A program made the position numbers and the translations under genes. Shown piece after piece: positions 35,392 to 44,180 of a stretch of DNA of 64,000 bases. The notes beneath the pieces are model-generated. The model saw only the letters and a list, made by a program, of their open reading frames with translations, was not told the origin of the DNA and did no database searches. The DNA is from Amycolatopsis thermophila (GTDB taxonomy: Bacteria > Actinomycetota > Actinomycetes > Mycobacteriales > Pseudonocardiaceae): contig NZ_JAUSUT010000001.1 in assembly GCF_030814215.1 (NCBI RefSeq), positions 434,001 through 498,000 of the forward strand, in the 5' to 3' direction. How positions within the stretch are numbered: position 1 is the stretch's first letter; each line of letters starts with the position of its first letter.

Positions 35392-35531
35392 GGGTGGTCA
35401 TCCCGTCGCCTGAGGCCGTCACATCACTGTGAGCCAGGCCCGCACCCCCGGCACCCGCGCGAGATGACATGCCAAGCTTGCGGGCCTGGCTCACAGTGAT
35501 AGGCCTCGATCAGGCGACGGGATGACCACCC
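35392..35531. repeat. Long inverted repeat (52-bp arms)
   Basis: Arms 35392-35443 and 35480-35531 are reverse complements over 22 bases at the outer end (GGGTGGTCATCCCGTCGCCT..) and 21 at the inner end (ATCACTGTGAGCCAGGCCCG..), interrupted by a nine-base mismatch, with a 36-base loop. It starts 44 bases after the esterase stop. It could be a strong terminator, a small mobile element or a structured RNA; no clear target duplication was found. Confidence 0.85.
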
Positions 35532-35679
35532 AGCGACCCACTGCATGAGGTGACCCGGCCTGCATTCCCCGGTCATCCCGGAGCCTGCCCGTCCGGCGAG
35601 GACATCTTTTGATCTTTAAAGCCGCGCTCACGCGCTGAAAAGAAGGCGCCTACGGCGCTGGGTGGTCGCCTTGGGTGCC

Positions 35680-35807
35680 GACCTCCCCCGCCCCCCTCCG
35701 GTTGGAGTGTTTCGGTCGCCGAGCAGCGGCGTCAAGGCGGGAAAGAGTACCTTGACCCCGCTGATCGGCGACCAAAGGCGGGCTGGGGATCGGGGGCGGG
35801 GGAGGTC
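35680..35807. repeat. Two-tier nested inverted repeat
   Basis: Inner arms of 24 bp (35714-35737 and 35750-35773, GGTCGCCGAGCAGCGGCGTC-type, two mismatches) enclose a 12-base loop. Outer arms of 16 bp (35680-35695 and 35792-35807, GACCTCCCCCGCCCCC) surround it. The gene-free stretch 35348-35982 otherwise holds only this, the 35.4-kb inverted repeat and short direct repeats. Confidence 0.85.
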
Positions 35808-35823
35808 TGGGGACGCCGTGTGT

Positions 35824-35924
35824 CGCCTGGCGTTGCCGGCCGCCGGGAGGCCTCGTGAGGTCTGGCGAGGTCGCACCGCGCCTCGCCTGGCGTTGCCGGC
35901 TGCCGGGACGTCTGGTGAGGTCCT
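35824..35924. repeat. 60-bp-period direct repeat
   Basis: CGCCTGGCGTTGCCGG begins at 35825 and again at 35885, each followed by CGTGAGGTC- or GGTGAGGTC-like sequence. Two clear copies and a weaker third near 35931. Confidence 0.65.
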
Positions 35925-35982
35925 TGGTCGGTTTGCCTTGCCGGGTTCCGGGTCGGGTGGTGGTGCTGCGTCGGCTTCCGGG

Positions 35983-36387
35983 CTAGCTGACCCAGCGGCC
36001 CATCACCGAGATCAGCCACAGTCCCAGCAGCACGGCCGCGAACAGCACGCACGACCACCGCAGCAGGGGGCGGTACTCGTCCCCCGCCGCGCGGACCCGG
36101 CGCAGTCCGTAGAACCCCGCACCGAGCACGGGGAGCGGGACCAGGGGCAGCGCCGAGAGCCGCACCGGGGCCGCTACCACGCAGGACAGCGTCATGAGGC
36201 CCAGCAGCACCAGCATGACCTTGTGCAGGACCGGGCTGCCCAGGTAGGGAGTCACGACCCGGAAGGTGAGATCACTGATGCCGCGCACGTCGTCCCGCCC
36301 CTCCGGAACGACGGTGTCCCCGGCCTCCGCGGCCGGAGCGGTGCCCTCACCGGCACCCGAACGGGGACCAGCCCCCTCCACGCTCAT
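35983..36387 (-). CDS. Hypothetical membrane protein
   Basis: A 134-residue protein with an acidic, disordered first ~40 residues and three to four membrane segments (VLHKVMLVLLGLMTLSCVVA, ALPLVPLPVLGAGFYGL, CVLFAAVLLGLWLISVMG). It lies 42 bases downstream of clpX on the same strand and is probably read from the same transcript. No family recognised. Confidence 0.7.
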   Translation of the reverse strand: MSVEGAGPRSGAGEGTAPAAEAGDTVVPEGRDDVRGISDLTFRVVTPYLGSPVLHKVMLVLLGLMTLSCVVAAPVRLSALPLVPLPVLGAGFYGLRRVRAAGDEYRPLLRWSCVLFAAVLLGLWLISVMGRWVS

Positions 36388-36429
36388 CGGGCTAGCTTAG
36401 CGAGCGCGGAGGGGTGTCCTTCACGCAGA

Positions 36430-37725
36430 TCAGGCGGTTTTCTCGCCACGTTCGCTGCTGCGGCGGCGCGACGGCTGACGCGACACGATCGTGGGATTGA
36501 CGTTCTCGCGGACCGTCTGCTCGGTGATGACGACCTTGGCGACGTCGGTGCGGCTCGGGATGTCGTACATGACCGGCTGCAGCACCTCTTCCATGATGGC
36601 GCGCAGACCACGGGCACCGGTGCCGCGCAGAACGGCCTGGTCGGCGATCGCCTCGAGGGCCGTCTTGGTGAACTCCAGCTCGACGTTGTCCATCTCGAAG
36701 AGCTTCTTGTACTGCTTCACCAGGGCGTTGCGCGGCTCGGTGAGGATCCGGACCAGCGAGTGCTTGTCCAGGTGCGTCACGTTCGCCACGACCGGCAGCC
36801 GGCCGATGAACTCCGGGATCAGCCCGAACTTGATCAGGTCCTCGGGCATGGTGTCGGAGAAGACGTCGCTCTCGTCGATCTCGGCCTTCGTGCGGATCTC
36901 GGCGCCGAAGCCCAGCCCGCGCTTGCCGACCCGCTCATTGATGATCTTCTCCAGGCCCGCGAACGCGCCCGCCACGATGAACAGCACGTTCGTGGTGTCG
37001 ATCTGGATGAACTCCTGGTGCGGGTGCTTGCGGCCACCCTGCGGCGGCACCGAGGCCGTCGTCCCCTCCAGGATCTTCAGCAGCGCCTGCTGCACGCCCT
37101 CACCGGACACGTCACGGGTGATGGACGGGTTCTCCGACTTGCGGGCGATCTTGTCGACCTCGTCGATGTAGATGATGCCCGTCTCGGCGCGCTTGACGTC
37201 GTAGTCGGCGGCCTGGATCAGCTTGAGGAGGATGTTCTCGACGTCCTCGCCGACGTACCCGGCCTCGGTGAGCGCCGTGGCGTCCGCGATCGCGAACGGC
37301 ACGTTCAGCATCTTCGCCAGGGTCTGCGCGAGGTAGGTCTTGCCGCAGCCGGTGGGCCCGAGCAGCAGGATGTTCGACTTGGCGAGCTCGACCGGCTCGT
37401 CCTTCGCGTCCTTCGGACCGGTCTTGTCCTCGGACTGGATGCGCTTGTAGTGGTTGTACACCGCCACGGCGAGCGTCCGCTTGGCGTCGCTCTGGCCGAT
37501 GATGTACTGGTCGAGGAACTCGTGGATGTCGAGCGGCTTGGGCAGCTCGTCGAGCTTGACGTCGCCGGCCTCGGCCAGCTCCTCCTCGATGATCTCGTTG
37601 CACAGGTCGATGCACTCATCGCAGATGTAGACGCCAGGTCCGGCGATGAGCTTCTTCACCTGTTTCTGGCTCTTCCCGCAGAAAGAACACTTCAGCAGGT
37701 CCCCGCCGTCGCCGATCCGTGCCAT
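36430..37725 (-). CDS. clpX: ATP-dependent Clp protease ATPase subunit ClpX
   Basis: AAA+ unfoldase that feeds substrates to ClpP. ATG 37725 (GAGGGGAAC upstream) gives 431 residues. The N-terminal zinc domain has CSFC at 13-16 and CDEC near 37-40; Walker [16 protein letters not shown] is near residue 121, Walker [18 protein letters not shown], and sensor/arginine motifs [12 protein letters not shown] and [11 protein letters not shown] follow. It lies downstream of clpP1-clpP2 after a 229-base spacer. Confidence 0.97.
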   Translation of the reverse strand: MARIGDGGDLLKCSFCGKSQKQVKKLIAGPGVYICDECIDLCNEIIEEELAEAGDVKLDELPKPLDIHEFLDQYIIGQSDAKRTLAVAVYNHYKRIQSEDKTGPKDAKDEPVELAKSNILLLGPTGCGKTYLAQTLAKMLNVPFAIADATALTEAGYVGEDVENILLKLIQAADYDVKRAETGIIYIDEVDKIARKSENPSITRDVSGEGVQQALLKILEGTTASVPPQGGRKHPHQEFIQIDTTNVLFIVAGAFAGLEKIINERVGKRGLGFGAEIRTKAEIDESDVFSDTMPEDLIKFGLIPEFIGRLPVVANVTHLDKHSLVRILTEPRNALVKQYKKLFEMDNVELEFTKTALEAIADQAVLRGTGARGLRAIMEEVLQPVMYDIPSRTDVAKVVITEQTVRENVNPTIVSRQPSRRRSSERGEKTA

Positions 37726-37954
37726 GACCGTTGACCTGTTCCCCTCCGGTGCACCTGCCGGCACACCTGGTCGTGTTCCTGCCCTCGCCGCCGAGCCAGC
37801 GGGAAAACGTGGCCGCTGTCCCTAGACGGTACCCGCCCGCGGCGCCGCGCGGGAGGACCAGCGGGCCCCGGCCGCCCCGAGACCCTAAACCGGGGGCCGG
37901 TACGCGCGGGGTACGACACGCACCGGCCCGGGGCCGGAATCTCGGGGCCGGGCG

Positions 37955-38584
37955 TCAGCCGATCTGCGACGCCTTGCGGTACGGCAGCACCTCGTCGATG
38001 ATGCCGTACTCCTTGGCCTGCTCGGCGGTGAGGATCTTGTCGCGCTCGATGTCCGCGCGGACCTCGTCGGCGCTCTTGTTCGTGTGCTTGGACAGCGTGG
38101 TCTCCATCAGGCGGCGGACCCGCTGGATCTCGTTGGCCTGGATCTCCAGGTCCGAGACCTGCCCGTAGGTGCCCTCGGTGGCCGGCTGGTGGATCAGCAC
38201 GCGGGCGTTGGGCAGCGCGAGCCGCTTGCCCTTCGTGCCGGCCGCCAGCAGCACCGCGGCCGCGGAGGCGGCCTGGCCCAGCGCGACCGTCTGGATGTCC
38301 GGGCGCACGAACTGCATGGTGTCGTAGATCGCCATCAGCGAGGTGAACGAGCCACCCGGCGAGTTGATGTAGATCGTGATGTCGCGGTCCGGGTCCTCGT
38401 GCTCGAGGTGCAGCAGCTGGGCCATCACGTCGTTGGCCGACGCGTCGTCCACCTGCACGCCGAGGAAGATGACCCGCTCCTCGTACAGCTTGTTGTACGG
38501 GTTCGACTCCTTGACGCCGTAGCTGGTGCGTTCGACGTACGACGGGAGGATGTACCGGGACTGCGGAAGCTGGAAGTTGTTCAT
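37955..38584 (-). CDS. clpP2: Clp protease proteolytic subunit ClpP2
   Basis: A 209-residue ClpP. Catalytic Ser is in [14 protein letters not shown], His in [10 protein letters not shown], and the handle [20 protein letters not shown] is conserved. The longer N-terminus ([20 protein letters not shown]) marks it as the ClpP2 type. In actinobacteria ClpP1 and ClpP2 form a mixed 14-mer. It starts 26 bases after clpP1. Confidence 0.96.
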   Translation of the reverse strand: MNNFQLPQSRYILPSYVERTSYGVKESNPYNKLYEERVIFLGVQVDDASANDVMAQLLHLEHEDPDRDITIYINSPGGSFTSLMAIYDTMQFVRPDIQTVALGQAASAAAVLLAAGTKGKRLALPNARVLIHQPATEGTYGQVSDLEIQANEIQRVRRLMETTLSKHTNKSADEVRADIERDKILTAEQAKEYGIIDEVLPYRKASQIG

Positions 38585-38610
38585 GAGAGCTTTCTCCTCG
38601 TCAGGCCCGG

Positions 38611-39225
38611 TCAGCGGCTGCCGTTGCTGGACGGGAGCTGGTTCTCCCGGGTGAGGACGTGGTCGACGAAGCCGTACTCCCGCGCCTCCTCGGCGGTGAA
38701 CCAGCGGTCCCGGTCGCCGTCGGCGATGATCTGCTCGACCGACTGACCGGTCTGCTCGGCGGTGATGCGCGCCAGCTCCTGCTTCCACTTGCCGAAGACC
38801 TCGGCCTGGATGGCGATGTCGGAGGCGGTGCCGCCGACACCGGCCGAGGGCTGGTGCATCAGGATGCGCGCGTGCGGAAGCGAGTAGCGCTTGCCGGGGG
38901 CGCCGGAGGACAGCAGGAACTGCCCCATCGAGGCGGCCAGGCCCATCGCGTAGGTCGCCACGTCCGGCTCGATGAGCTGCATCGTGTCGTAGATGGCGAA
39001 CCCGGCGGTGACCGAACCGCCCGGCGAGTTGATGTAGAAGCGGATGTCCGACTCGGAGTCCTCCGCGGACAGCAGCAGGAGCTGCGCGGTGATCCGGTTC
39101 GCCACCTCGTCGTTGACCTCGGAACCGAGGACGACGATGCGCTCCTGGAGCAGCCGCTCGTACACCGAGTCGGTCAGATTGAGGCCCGCGGTCGAGCTGC
39201 GTGCCTCTGCCTTGTGCTGCGTCAC
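38611..39225 (-). CDS. clpP1: Clp protease proteolytic subunit ClpP1
   Basis: A 204-residue ClpP from GTG 39225 (AAAAGGCAGG upstream). Catalytic Ser in [15 protein letters not shown], His in [11 protein letters not shown], Asp in the [13 protein letters not shown] region. It heads the clpP1-clpP2 operon and is separated from tig by a terminator hairpin. Confidence 0.96.
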   Translation of the reverse strand: MTQHKAEARSSTAGLNLTDSVYERLLQERIVVLGSEVNDEVANRITAQLLLLSAEDSESDIRFYINSPGGSVTAGFAIYDTMQLIEPDVATYAMGLAASMGQFLLSSGAPGKRYSLPHARILMHQPSAGVGGTASDIAIQAEVFGKWKQELARITAEQTGQSVEQIIADGDRDRWFTAEEAREYGFVDHVLTRENQLPSSNGSR

Positions 39226-39317
39226 GTCTGCCTGCCTTTTCACCGCTGTGGCCCTCCCCCGGGAGGGAGATCCACTGTGCACTGTCGAAGATGCTGAGAT
39301 CTTGTAATCGACCCTAA

Positions 39318-39359
39318 CGAACTCGGGCGGCCCGGCATGCCCGGCACCGCCCAAGTTCG
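39318..39359 (-). terminator. Hairpin terminator after tig
   Basis: CGAACTCGGGCGG (39318-39330) pairs with CCGCCCAAGTTCG (39347-39359) around a 16-base loop, with one mismatch. It begins ten bases past the tig stop, upstream of clpP1, so clpP1 probably has its own promoter. Confidence 0.7.
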
Positions 39360-39368
39360 CTGACAGCT

Positions 39369-40760
39369 TTATTTCTCGGAAGCAGCCGCGGGTTCCTCGG
39401 TGACCTCGGTCTCAGTGGCGGCCGCGGGGGCCTCCTCCTCGTCGGGTCCGAAGAGGTCGCTCAGGTCGATCTCGGCGCCCGAGCCGTCGGTGACCGTCGC
39501 CTTCCGGACGATCGACGCCAGCGCCTTGCCGCGGCGCACGTCGGCGAAGATCGCGGACAGCTGGCCGGACTGCTGGGCGCGCTGGACGTACTCGTCGGGG
39601 CTGACGCCGAACCGCTGGGCCTGGTAGATGATCCGCTCGGTCAGCTCGGCGTCACCCACCTGGACCTGCTCGGCGTCGGCGACGCTGTCGAGCAGCAGCT
39701 GGGTGCGCACCGCCTTCTCGGCGTCGGCCTGCAGCTCGGTGTTGAACTCCTCGAGGGTCTTGCCCTGGGACTCCAGCACCTTGGCCAGCGCTTCCTCGCT
39801 GTGGTCCAGGTCGTGGATCGCGTCGTGCTTGCGGTTCTCGACCTCGGCCTCGACGACCTTCTCCGGCAGCGGGACGTCGACGGTCTCCAGCAGCGAGTCC
39901 AGGATCTTGTCCCGAGCCTGCACGCCCTGCTGGACCTTCTTCATCTTGCCCAGGCGCTCGCGCAGGTCGGCCTTGAGCTCGTCGATGGTGTCGAACTCGC
40001 TCGCCAGCTGGGCGAACTCGTCGTCGGCCTCGGGGAGCTCACGCTCCTTGACGCTCTGGACGGTCACCGACACCTCGGCGTCGCGGCCGGCGTACTCACC
40101 CGCCACCAGCTTGGTGGTGAAGGTCTTCGTCTCGCCCTCGTTGGCGCCGATGATGGCCTCGTCGATGCCGTCCACCAGCTGGCCGGAGCCGATCTCGTAG
40201 GACAGGCCGCTGGTGGCCGCCTCCTCGATCTCCTGGCCGTCGACGGTGGCCGCCAGGTCGATCGACACGAAGTCGCCGTCCTGGGCGGGGCGCTCGACGC
40301 TCTTGAGGGTGCCGAAGCGGGCGCGGAGCTGGTCCAGCTCGGCGTCGACCTCCTCGTCGGTCACCTCGACGTCGTCGACGCTGACCGTCAGGCCCTCGAA
40401 GTCGGGGAGGGTGATCTCGGGGCGGATGTCCACCTCGGCGGTGAACTCCAGCACCTCGCGGTCCTCGAGCTTGGTCACCTCGAAGTCGGGCTGGCCGAGG
40501 GTGCGCACCTCGCCGGCGCGGACCGCCTCCAGGTACTTCGCCGGGATGGCCTCGTTGACGACCTCATCGAGCACCGGCGCGCGGCCGATCCGGCTCTCCA
40601 GGACGCGAGCGGGCACCTTGCCGGGGCGGAAGCCCGGGATGCGGACCTGCTGGGCGATCTTGGAGTAGGCGCGGTCGAAGTTCGGTTTGAGTTCGTCGAA
40701 CGGCACCTCGACATTGATCTTGACTCGCGTCGGGCTGAGCTGCTCGACGGTGCTCTTCAA
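39369..40760 (-). CDS. tig: Trigger factor (ribosome-bound chaperone, PPIase)
   Basis: A 463-residue chaperone that binds nascent chains at the ribosome. The ribosome-binding signature lies in the N-terminal domain ([18 protein letters not shown]); the FKBP PPIase domain is at ~160-240 ([20 protein letters not shown]) and a helical C-terminal domain ends in a Glu/Ala-rich tail. The start is TTG 40760 after GAGGAG; no ATG or GTG fits. First gene of the conserved block. Confidence 0.96.
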   Translation of the reverse strand: MKSTVEQLSPTRVKINVEVPFDELKPNFDRAYSKIAQQVRIPGFRPGKVPARVLESRIGRAPVLDEVVNEAIPAKYLEAVRAGEVRTLGQPDFEVTKLEDREVLEFTAEVDIRPEITLPDFEGLTVSVDDVEVTDEEVDAELDQLRARFGTLKSVERPAQDGDFVSIDLAATVDGQEIEEAATSGLSYEIGSGQLVDGIDEAIIGANEGETKTFTTKLVAGEYAGRDAEVSVTVQSVKERELPEADDEFAQLASEFDTIDELKADLRERLGKMKKVQQGVQARDKILDSLLETVDVPLPEKVVEAEVENRKHDAIHDLDHSEEALAKVLESQGKTLEEFNTELQADAEKAVRTQLLLDSVADAEQVQVGDAELTERIIYQAQRFGVSPDEYVQRAQQSGQLSAIFADVRRGKALASIVRKATVTDGSGAEIDLSDLFGPDEEEAPAAATETEVTEEPAAASEK

Positions 40761-40861
40761 CGTGTTCTCCTCGAGCCGTGAAAACCTGGTTTTCGGGTGG
40801 TAGCCGACAAGCGGGCACGGCGGTGCCCAAAGGCCGAGTCTAGGCCAGCGACTTGACAGCA

Positions 40862-40889
40862 CCGGCCCGGCCCTGCTTGGCCGGGCCGG
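40862..40889. other. GC-rich hairpin in tig/desaturase spacer
   Basis: A perfect 11-bp stem (CCGGCCCGGCC/GGCCGGGCCGG) with a six-base loop lies between the divergent tig and desaturase-fusion genes. It may insulate or attenuate; it is not placed as a terminator for either gene. Confidence 0.5.
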
Positions 40890-40979
40890 GCAGCGGCGCA
40901 CCGGGTCTCCGTTTACATTTCCTCGTGGTTTGTCTACCGTCGTGATCCGCCCGTCCCGCCGTCCCCAGGAGCCCGGTCC

Positions 40980-42518
40980 GTGACAGCCGATGCCCAGGTC
41001 CAGGGCCGCTCGCCGGGGCAGGCGAAGCCGCGGACGCGCCTGCCCGCGGTGGTCGTGCCGACGGTGGCGTTGTTCGCCGGCGCGCTCGTCGTGTGGGGCT
41101 GGGCGACCTGGCTGAGCCTGGTCTGGCACCTGCCGGTGTGGGCGACCGTCCCGCTGCACACAGTGGCCGTGGTCGCGCTGTTCACCGTGCTGCACGAGGC
41201 CGCCCACCACGCCGCGGGCAGCCTGACGTGGGTGAACGCGACGCTGGGGCGGCTGGCCGTGCCGTTCGTGTCGCCGTTCGGCGGCTTCCCCGCCGCCCGC
41301 TACGTGCACCTGACCCAGCACCGCTCGGGGTCGCCGGAGCACCTGACGCCGTGGAACACGCGCGGCCCGGCGTGGACGCTGCCGTTCCGCTGGGCGACCG
41401 TGGACCTCTGGCACGCGTGGCGCTACCTGTCCACGCCGGCGCGGCCGGTCGCGGAGAGCGCCGAGATGCTCGCGATGCTCGTGTTCCTGCCCTGTGTCCT
41501 GGCCGCCGTGGTCGGCACCGGGCACGGGTGGGAGCTGACGGTGGTCTACCTCCTGCCGCAGCGGCTCGCGCTCGCGCTGGTGTCGTGGTGCCACGACTGG
41601 TGGCGCCCGACCGGGTACCACCGCCGGCACGCCGAGCTGCCCGGCCAGCCGTTCTGCCGCTACGTGGAGATCCCCTCGCCCCGCTCCCCGGAGCCGCCGG
41701 CCGCGGAGGCGCCGGCGGAGTTCCACCCGCTGACCGTGACCGGCGTGCGGTGGCTGACCGGCGAGGCCGTCGCGGTGACCCTCGCGGTGCGGGGTGAGCT
41801 GCGGGAGCTGTTCCGCTTCCAGCCGGGCCAGCACCTGGTGCTGCGCGCGGTGATCGACGGCGAGCGGGTGGACCGCAGCTACGCGATCTGCGCGAGCCCC
41901 GGCGAGCCGGAGCTGCGGGTGGCGATCAAGCGGGTGCCGGGCGGCCGGTTCTCGGGGCACGCACTCGGGCTGCGGCTCGGCGACCGGGTCCTCGCCCGGC
42001 CGCCGTCGGGGACGTTCACCCTGCCGACGCGGCCGCGGGACGCCCGGCACGTCGTCGCGGTCGCCGCCGGATCGGGCATCGGGCCGGTGCTGCCCGTCGT
42101 CGTGCACGCGCTCGAGACCGCGCCCCGCAACCGCGTCACCCTGCTGTACGTGAACCGGTCGGGCGACGACACGCTGTTCGCCGAGGAACTGTCCGAGTGC
42201 ACGCGCCGCTACGAGGGGCGGCTGCGCGTGCTGCACTACCGGACCGACGAGCGCGACCCCAGCTTGCGGCACGCGCGCGGGTCGAAACCGTTCGACAGCA
42301 TCGGGCAGGCGCTGGCGATCTCCTACGAGCGCTACCTGCCCGGCGGGCTGGACCCGGGCCGCATCCGGGCACTGCTCGAGTCCCGCCTGCACCCGGCGAA
42401 GGTGGACGAGTGGCTGCTGTGCGCGCCGCCGGAGGTCGCCGAGCCGGTGCGGGCCGCACTGGCCGAGCACGGCGTCCCGGACGGCGCCGTGCACGTGGAG
42501 CACTTCCACCGGAGCTGA
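40980..42518 (+). CDS. Membrane desaturase/hydroxylase fused to ferredoxin-reductase domain
   Basis: A 512-residue fusion. Residues 25-225 form a membrane di-iron domain with four to five helices and histidine boxes HEAAHH (72-77), HLTQH (110-114) and HDWW..YHRRH (205-217), like fatty-acid desaturases or carotene hydroxylases. After a Pro-rich linker (~235-245), residues ~248-510 are an FAD/NAD(P)H reductase of the PaaE/FNR type: FRFQPGQHLVL, RSYAIC (FAD), AAGSGIGPVLPVV (nucleotide) and a C-terminal AVHVEHF. The 2Fe-2S ferredoxin domain that usually follows is missing. The natural reading is a self-supplied oxygenase or desaturase; the substrate is unknown. CAGGAG precedes GTG 40980. Confidence 0.85.
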   Translation: MTADAQVQGRSPGQAKPRTRLPAVVVPTVALFAGALVVWGWATWLSLVWHLPVWATVPLHTVAVVALFTVLHEAAHHAAGSLTWVNATLGRLAVPFVSPFGGFPAARYVHLTQHRSGSPEHLTPWNTRGPAWTLPFRWATVDLWHAWRYLSTPARPVAESAEMLAMLVFLPCVLAAVVGTGHGWELTVVYLLPQRLALALVSWCHDWWRPTGYHRRHAELPGQPFCRYVEIPSPRSPEPPAAEAPAEFHPLTVTGVRWLTGEAVAVTLAVRGELRELFRFQPGQHLVLRAVIDGERVDRSYAICASPGEPELRVAIKRVPGGRFSGHALGLRLGDRVLARPPSGTFTLPTRPRDARHVVAVAAGSGIGPVLPVVVHALETAPRNRVTLLYVNRSGDDTLFAEELSECTRRYEGRLRVLHYRTDERDPSLRHARGSKPFDSIGQALAISYERYLPGGLDPGRIRALLESRLHPAKVDEWLLCAPPEVAEPVRAALAEHGVPDGAVHVEHFHRS

Positions 42519-42522
42519 CCGG

Positions 42523-42855
42523 TCACGCCTCGCACAACTCGCGCACGGCCTTCAGCTCGCCCCGCACGACCGACACCTGCTCGGCGACCGCGGTCTGCGG
42601 CGTGCCCTCCGGGAAGAACATCGTGAACTGGTACTCGACGCCCTCGCCGTTGGGCAGCACCCGGGTGTAGACGCCGGGGCCCGGGCCCTCCGCGGCGAAG
42701 AAGTCGACGGTGCCGTGTTCGCGCGAGGCGCGGACGGTCACGCGCGTGTGGTCCACCCCCGGAGCCCAGCGGGGCAGTTGCCGGGGGTCGGACACGAGGT
42801 CGAAGACGGTGCGGGGCTCGGCGGCGATCGAAATCGTCTCGGTGATTGTCTGCAT
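42523..42855 (-). CDS. SRPBCC family (polyketide cyclase/START-like) protein
   Basis: A 110-residue ligand-binding fold protein: TITETISIAAEPRTVFDLVS at the N-terminus, PRWAPGVDHTRVTV and a C-terminal helix (AEQVSVVRGELKAVRELCE). It is shorter than typical members (about 140). Divergent from a MarR gene with a palindrome over its promoter, so it is probably MarR-controlled. Function unknown. Confidence 0.85.
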   Translation of the reverse strand: MQTITETISIAAEPRTVFDLVSDPRQLPRWAPGVDHTRVTVRASREHGTVDFFAAEGPGPGVYTRVLPNGEGVEYQFTMFFPEGTPQTAVAEQVSVVRGELKAVRELCEA

Positions 42856-42857
42856 GT

Positions 42858-42870
42858 GCGTATCGTACGC
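42858..42870. promoter_or_regulatory. Palindrome in SRPBCC/MarR promoter gap
   Basis: GCGTA-TCG-TACGC lies just upstream of the SRPBCC start in the 50-base gap of two divergent genes. Probable MarR operator. Confidence 0.5.
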
Positions 42871-42905
42871 TCTTGCTTATCGTCTTGTCACTCTACGATT
42901 TCCGT

Positions 42906-43325
42906 GTGACAGAGGACCTGGGCGCGTCGCTGGCGCGCATCGTGCGGCGGTTGATGAAGGCCGAGGAACCCGTGCTGCGCGCGCACGGGCTCTCCATGTG
43001 GGCGTACGCGGCGCTGTCGCGCCTCGCCGACCGGCCGGCCACCTCGCAGCTCGCGCTGGCCACTGCGATCGGCTACGACAAGACACGCCTGATCCGGCTG
43101 CTCGACGAGCTCGCGCGGGAGGGGCTGATCGTGCGGGAACCGGACCCGGCCGACCGCCGCGCCCACACCGTGCGGCTGACCCCGGACGGCGAAGCCCGCC
43201 ACGCCGCCGTCAAGGCCGACATCCGCGCGCTGGAGGAGGAGTTGCTGGGGCCGCTCAGCAGCGCCGAGCAGCGCAGCTTCCGCGCCATGCTCGCCCGCCT
43301 CGCGAACGGGGACGGCGATGGGTGA
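42906..43325 (+). CDS. MarR family regulator
   Basis: A 139-residue winged-helix protein (LALATAIGYDKTRLIRLLDE as recognition region, REPDPADRRAHTVRLTPDGE as wing). GTG 42906 is favoured over upstream codons because the earlier frame covers the operator. It overlaps the phosphatase-like gene by eight bases, so the two are coupled. Confidence 0.9.
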   Translation: MTEDLGASLARIVRRLMKAEEPVLRAHGLSMWAYAALSRLADRPATSQLALATAIGYDKTRLIRLLDELAREGLIVREPDPADRRAHTVRLTPDGEARHAAVKADIRALEEELLGPLSSAEQRSFRAMLARLANGDGDG

Positions 43326-43758
43326 CACTCCCCTGCCCGGCAGCATCGAGCTGCCCGACGGGTCCCGGATCCGGGGGCGCGGCCTGCGCGATCCGGCACC
43401 GGCCGGCCCGGCGCCGGACTACGGCCTGTACCTGGGCACCGACCGCCTCCGCAGCGCTCACGACGCCGGCCTGCACTGGCCGCACACCTGGCTCGAGTGG
43501 CCGGACTTCCGGCTGCCCCGCGACCACGACGCCGCCGTGCACGAGATCCGCGGCCTGTACGAGCGGGTGCGGGCCGGCGAGGCCGCCGAGGTGGCGTGCG
43601 CCGGCGGGATCGGCCGGACCGGGACCGTCATCTCGTGCCTGGCCATCCTGGCCGGGGTGGACCCTGCCGAAGCCGTGGCCTGGACCCGCCGGCACCACCA
43701 CCCGCGGGCCGTGGAAACCCCGTGGCAAGGCCGGTGGGTCAGGCGCTTCCCGCGGTAG
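43318..43758 (+). CDS. Protein-tyrosine-phosphatase-like protein
   Basis: A 146-residue small phosphatase of the dual-specificity fold. The P-loop reads VACAGGIGRTGTV: the catalytic Cys and Arg are kept, but the His that normally precedes the Cys is Ala. The general acid loop is likely WPDFRLPRDHD. The C-terminus (AWTRRHHHPRAVETPWQGRW) is duplicated 237 bases downstream. Coupled to the MarR gene; physiological substrate unknown. Confidence 0.8.
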   Translation: MGDTPLPGSIELPDGSRIRGRGLRDPAPAGPAPDYGLYLGTDRLRSAHDAGLHWPHTWLEWPDFRLPRDHDAAVHEIRGLYERVRAGEAAEVACAGGIGRTGTVISCLAILAGVDPAEAVAWTRRHHHPRAVETPWQGRWVRRFPR

Positions 43759-43764
43759 CGGCGC
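43659..43764. repeat. Direct repeat copy 1 (3' end of phosphatase gene)
   Basis: This 106-base segment, including the stop codon, recurs at 43896-44001 with about five mismatches. Offset 237 bases. Confidence 0.9.
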
Positions 43765-43895
43765 GCCCGGCGGGAGTGACCAGCGACCCGAGTGTGCAGG
43801 CCGCCGGCGAACGCGCCGGGATCCGCTCCGGGTCCAGTGGTGAGGCGCCGAGAACGCAGCCGATGACCCCCGGGGCGACCATAGGGGCTCAGGCC

Positions 43896-44001
43896 GGACC
43901 CCGCCGAAGCCGTGGCCTGGACCCGCCGGCACCACCACCCGCGGGCCGTGGAAACCCCGTGGCAACGCCGGTGGGTCAGGCGCTTTTCGCGCTAGCGGCG
44001 C
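43896..44001. repeat. Direct repeat copy 2 (truncated phosphatase duplicate)
   Basis: Copies the last ~33 codons of the phosphatase-like gene, stop codon included, without an upstream start. The stretch 43759-44180 holds no complete gene. Confidence 0.9.
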
Positions 44002-44120
44002 CGGTGAACGCGCCGCTTTGCGCCGGGTCCTCGGCGTCTGGATCCATCTGCATGCCGCCGGGCCCGACCGGCGTCGTCGCGGAGGCGTCAGGCGCATGAA
44101 GGGTTCTGTGCCCGGGCGGA

Positions 44121-44173
44121 CACAGGTTGCGCACAGGCACCACACAAGGACCACACACGATCCGGACGGATCG
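44121..44173 (+). promoter_or_regulatory. CACAGG direct repeats and palindrome before histidine kinase
   Basis: CACAGG occurs at 44121 and 44132, 11 bases apart, followed by related CACACA blocks; this spacing is typical of OmpR-family response-regulator sites. CGATCCG-GA-CGGATCG, a perfect palindrome, follows at 44158-44173, eight bases before the kinase start. Confidence 0.5.
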
Positions 44174-44180
44174 TCGGGGC

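Noticed and set aside
35662-37734. A 690-codon plus-strand frame over the clpX region
   Set aside because: It is antisense to clpX, which has every family motif; the frame is a GC-rich shadow.
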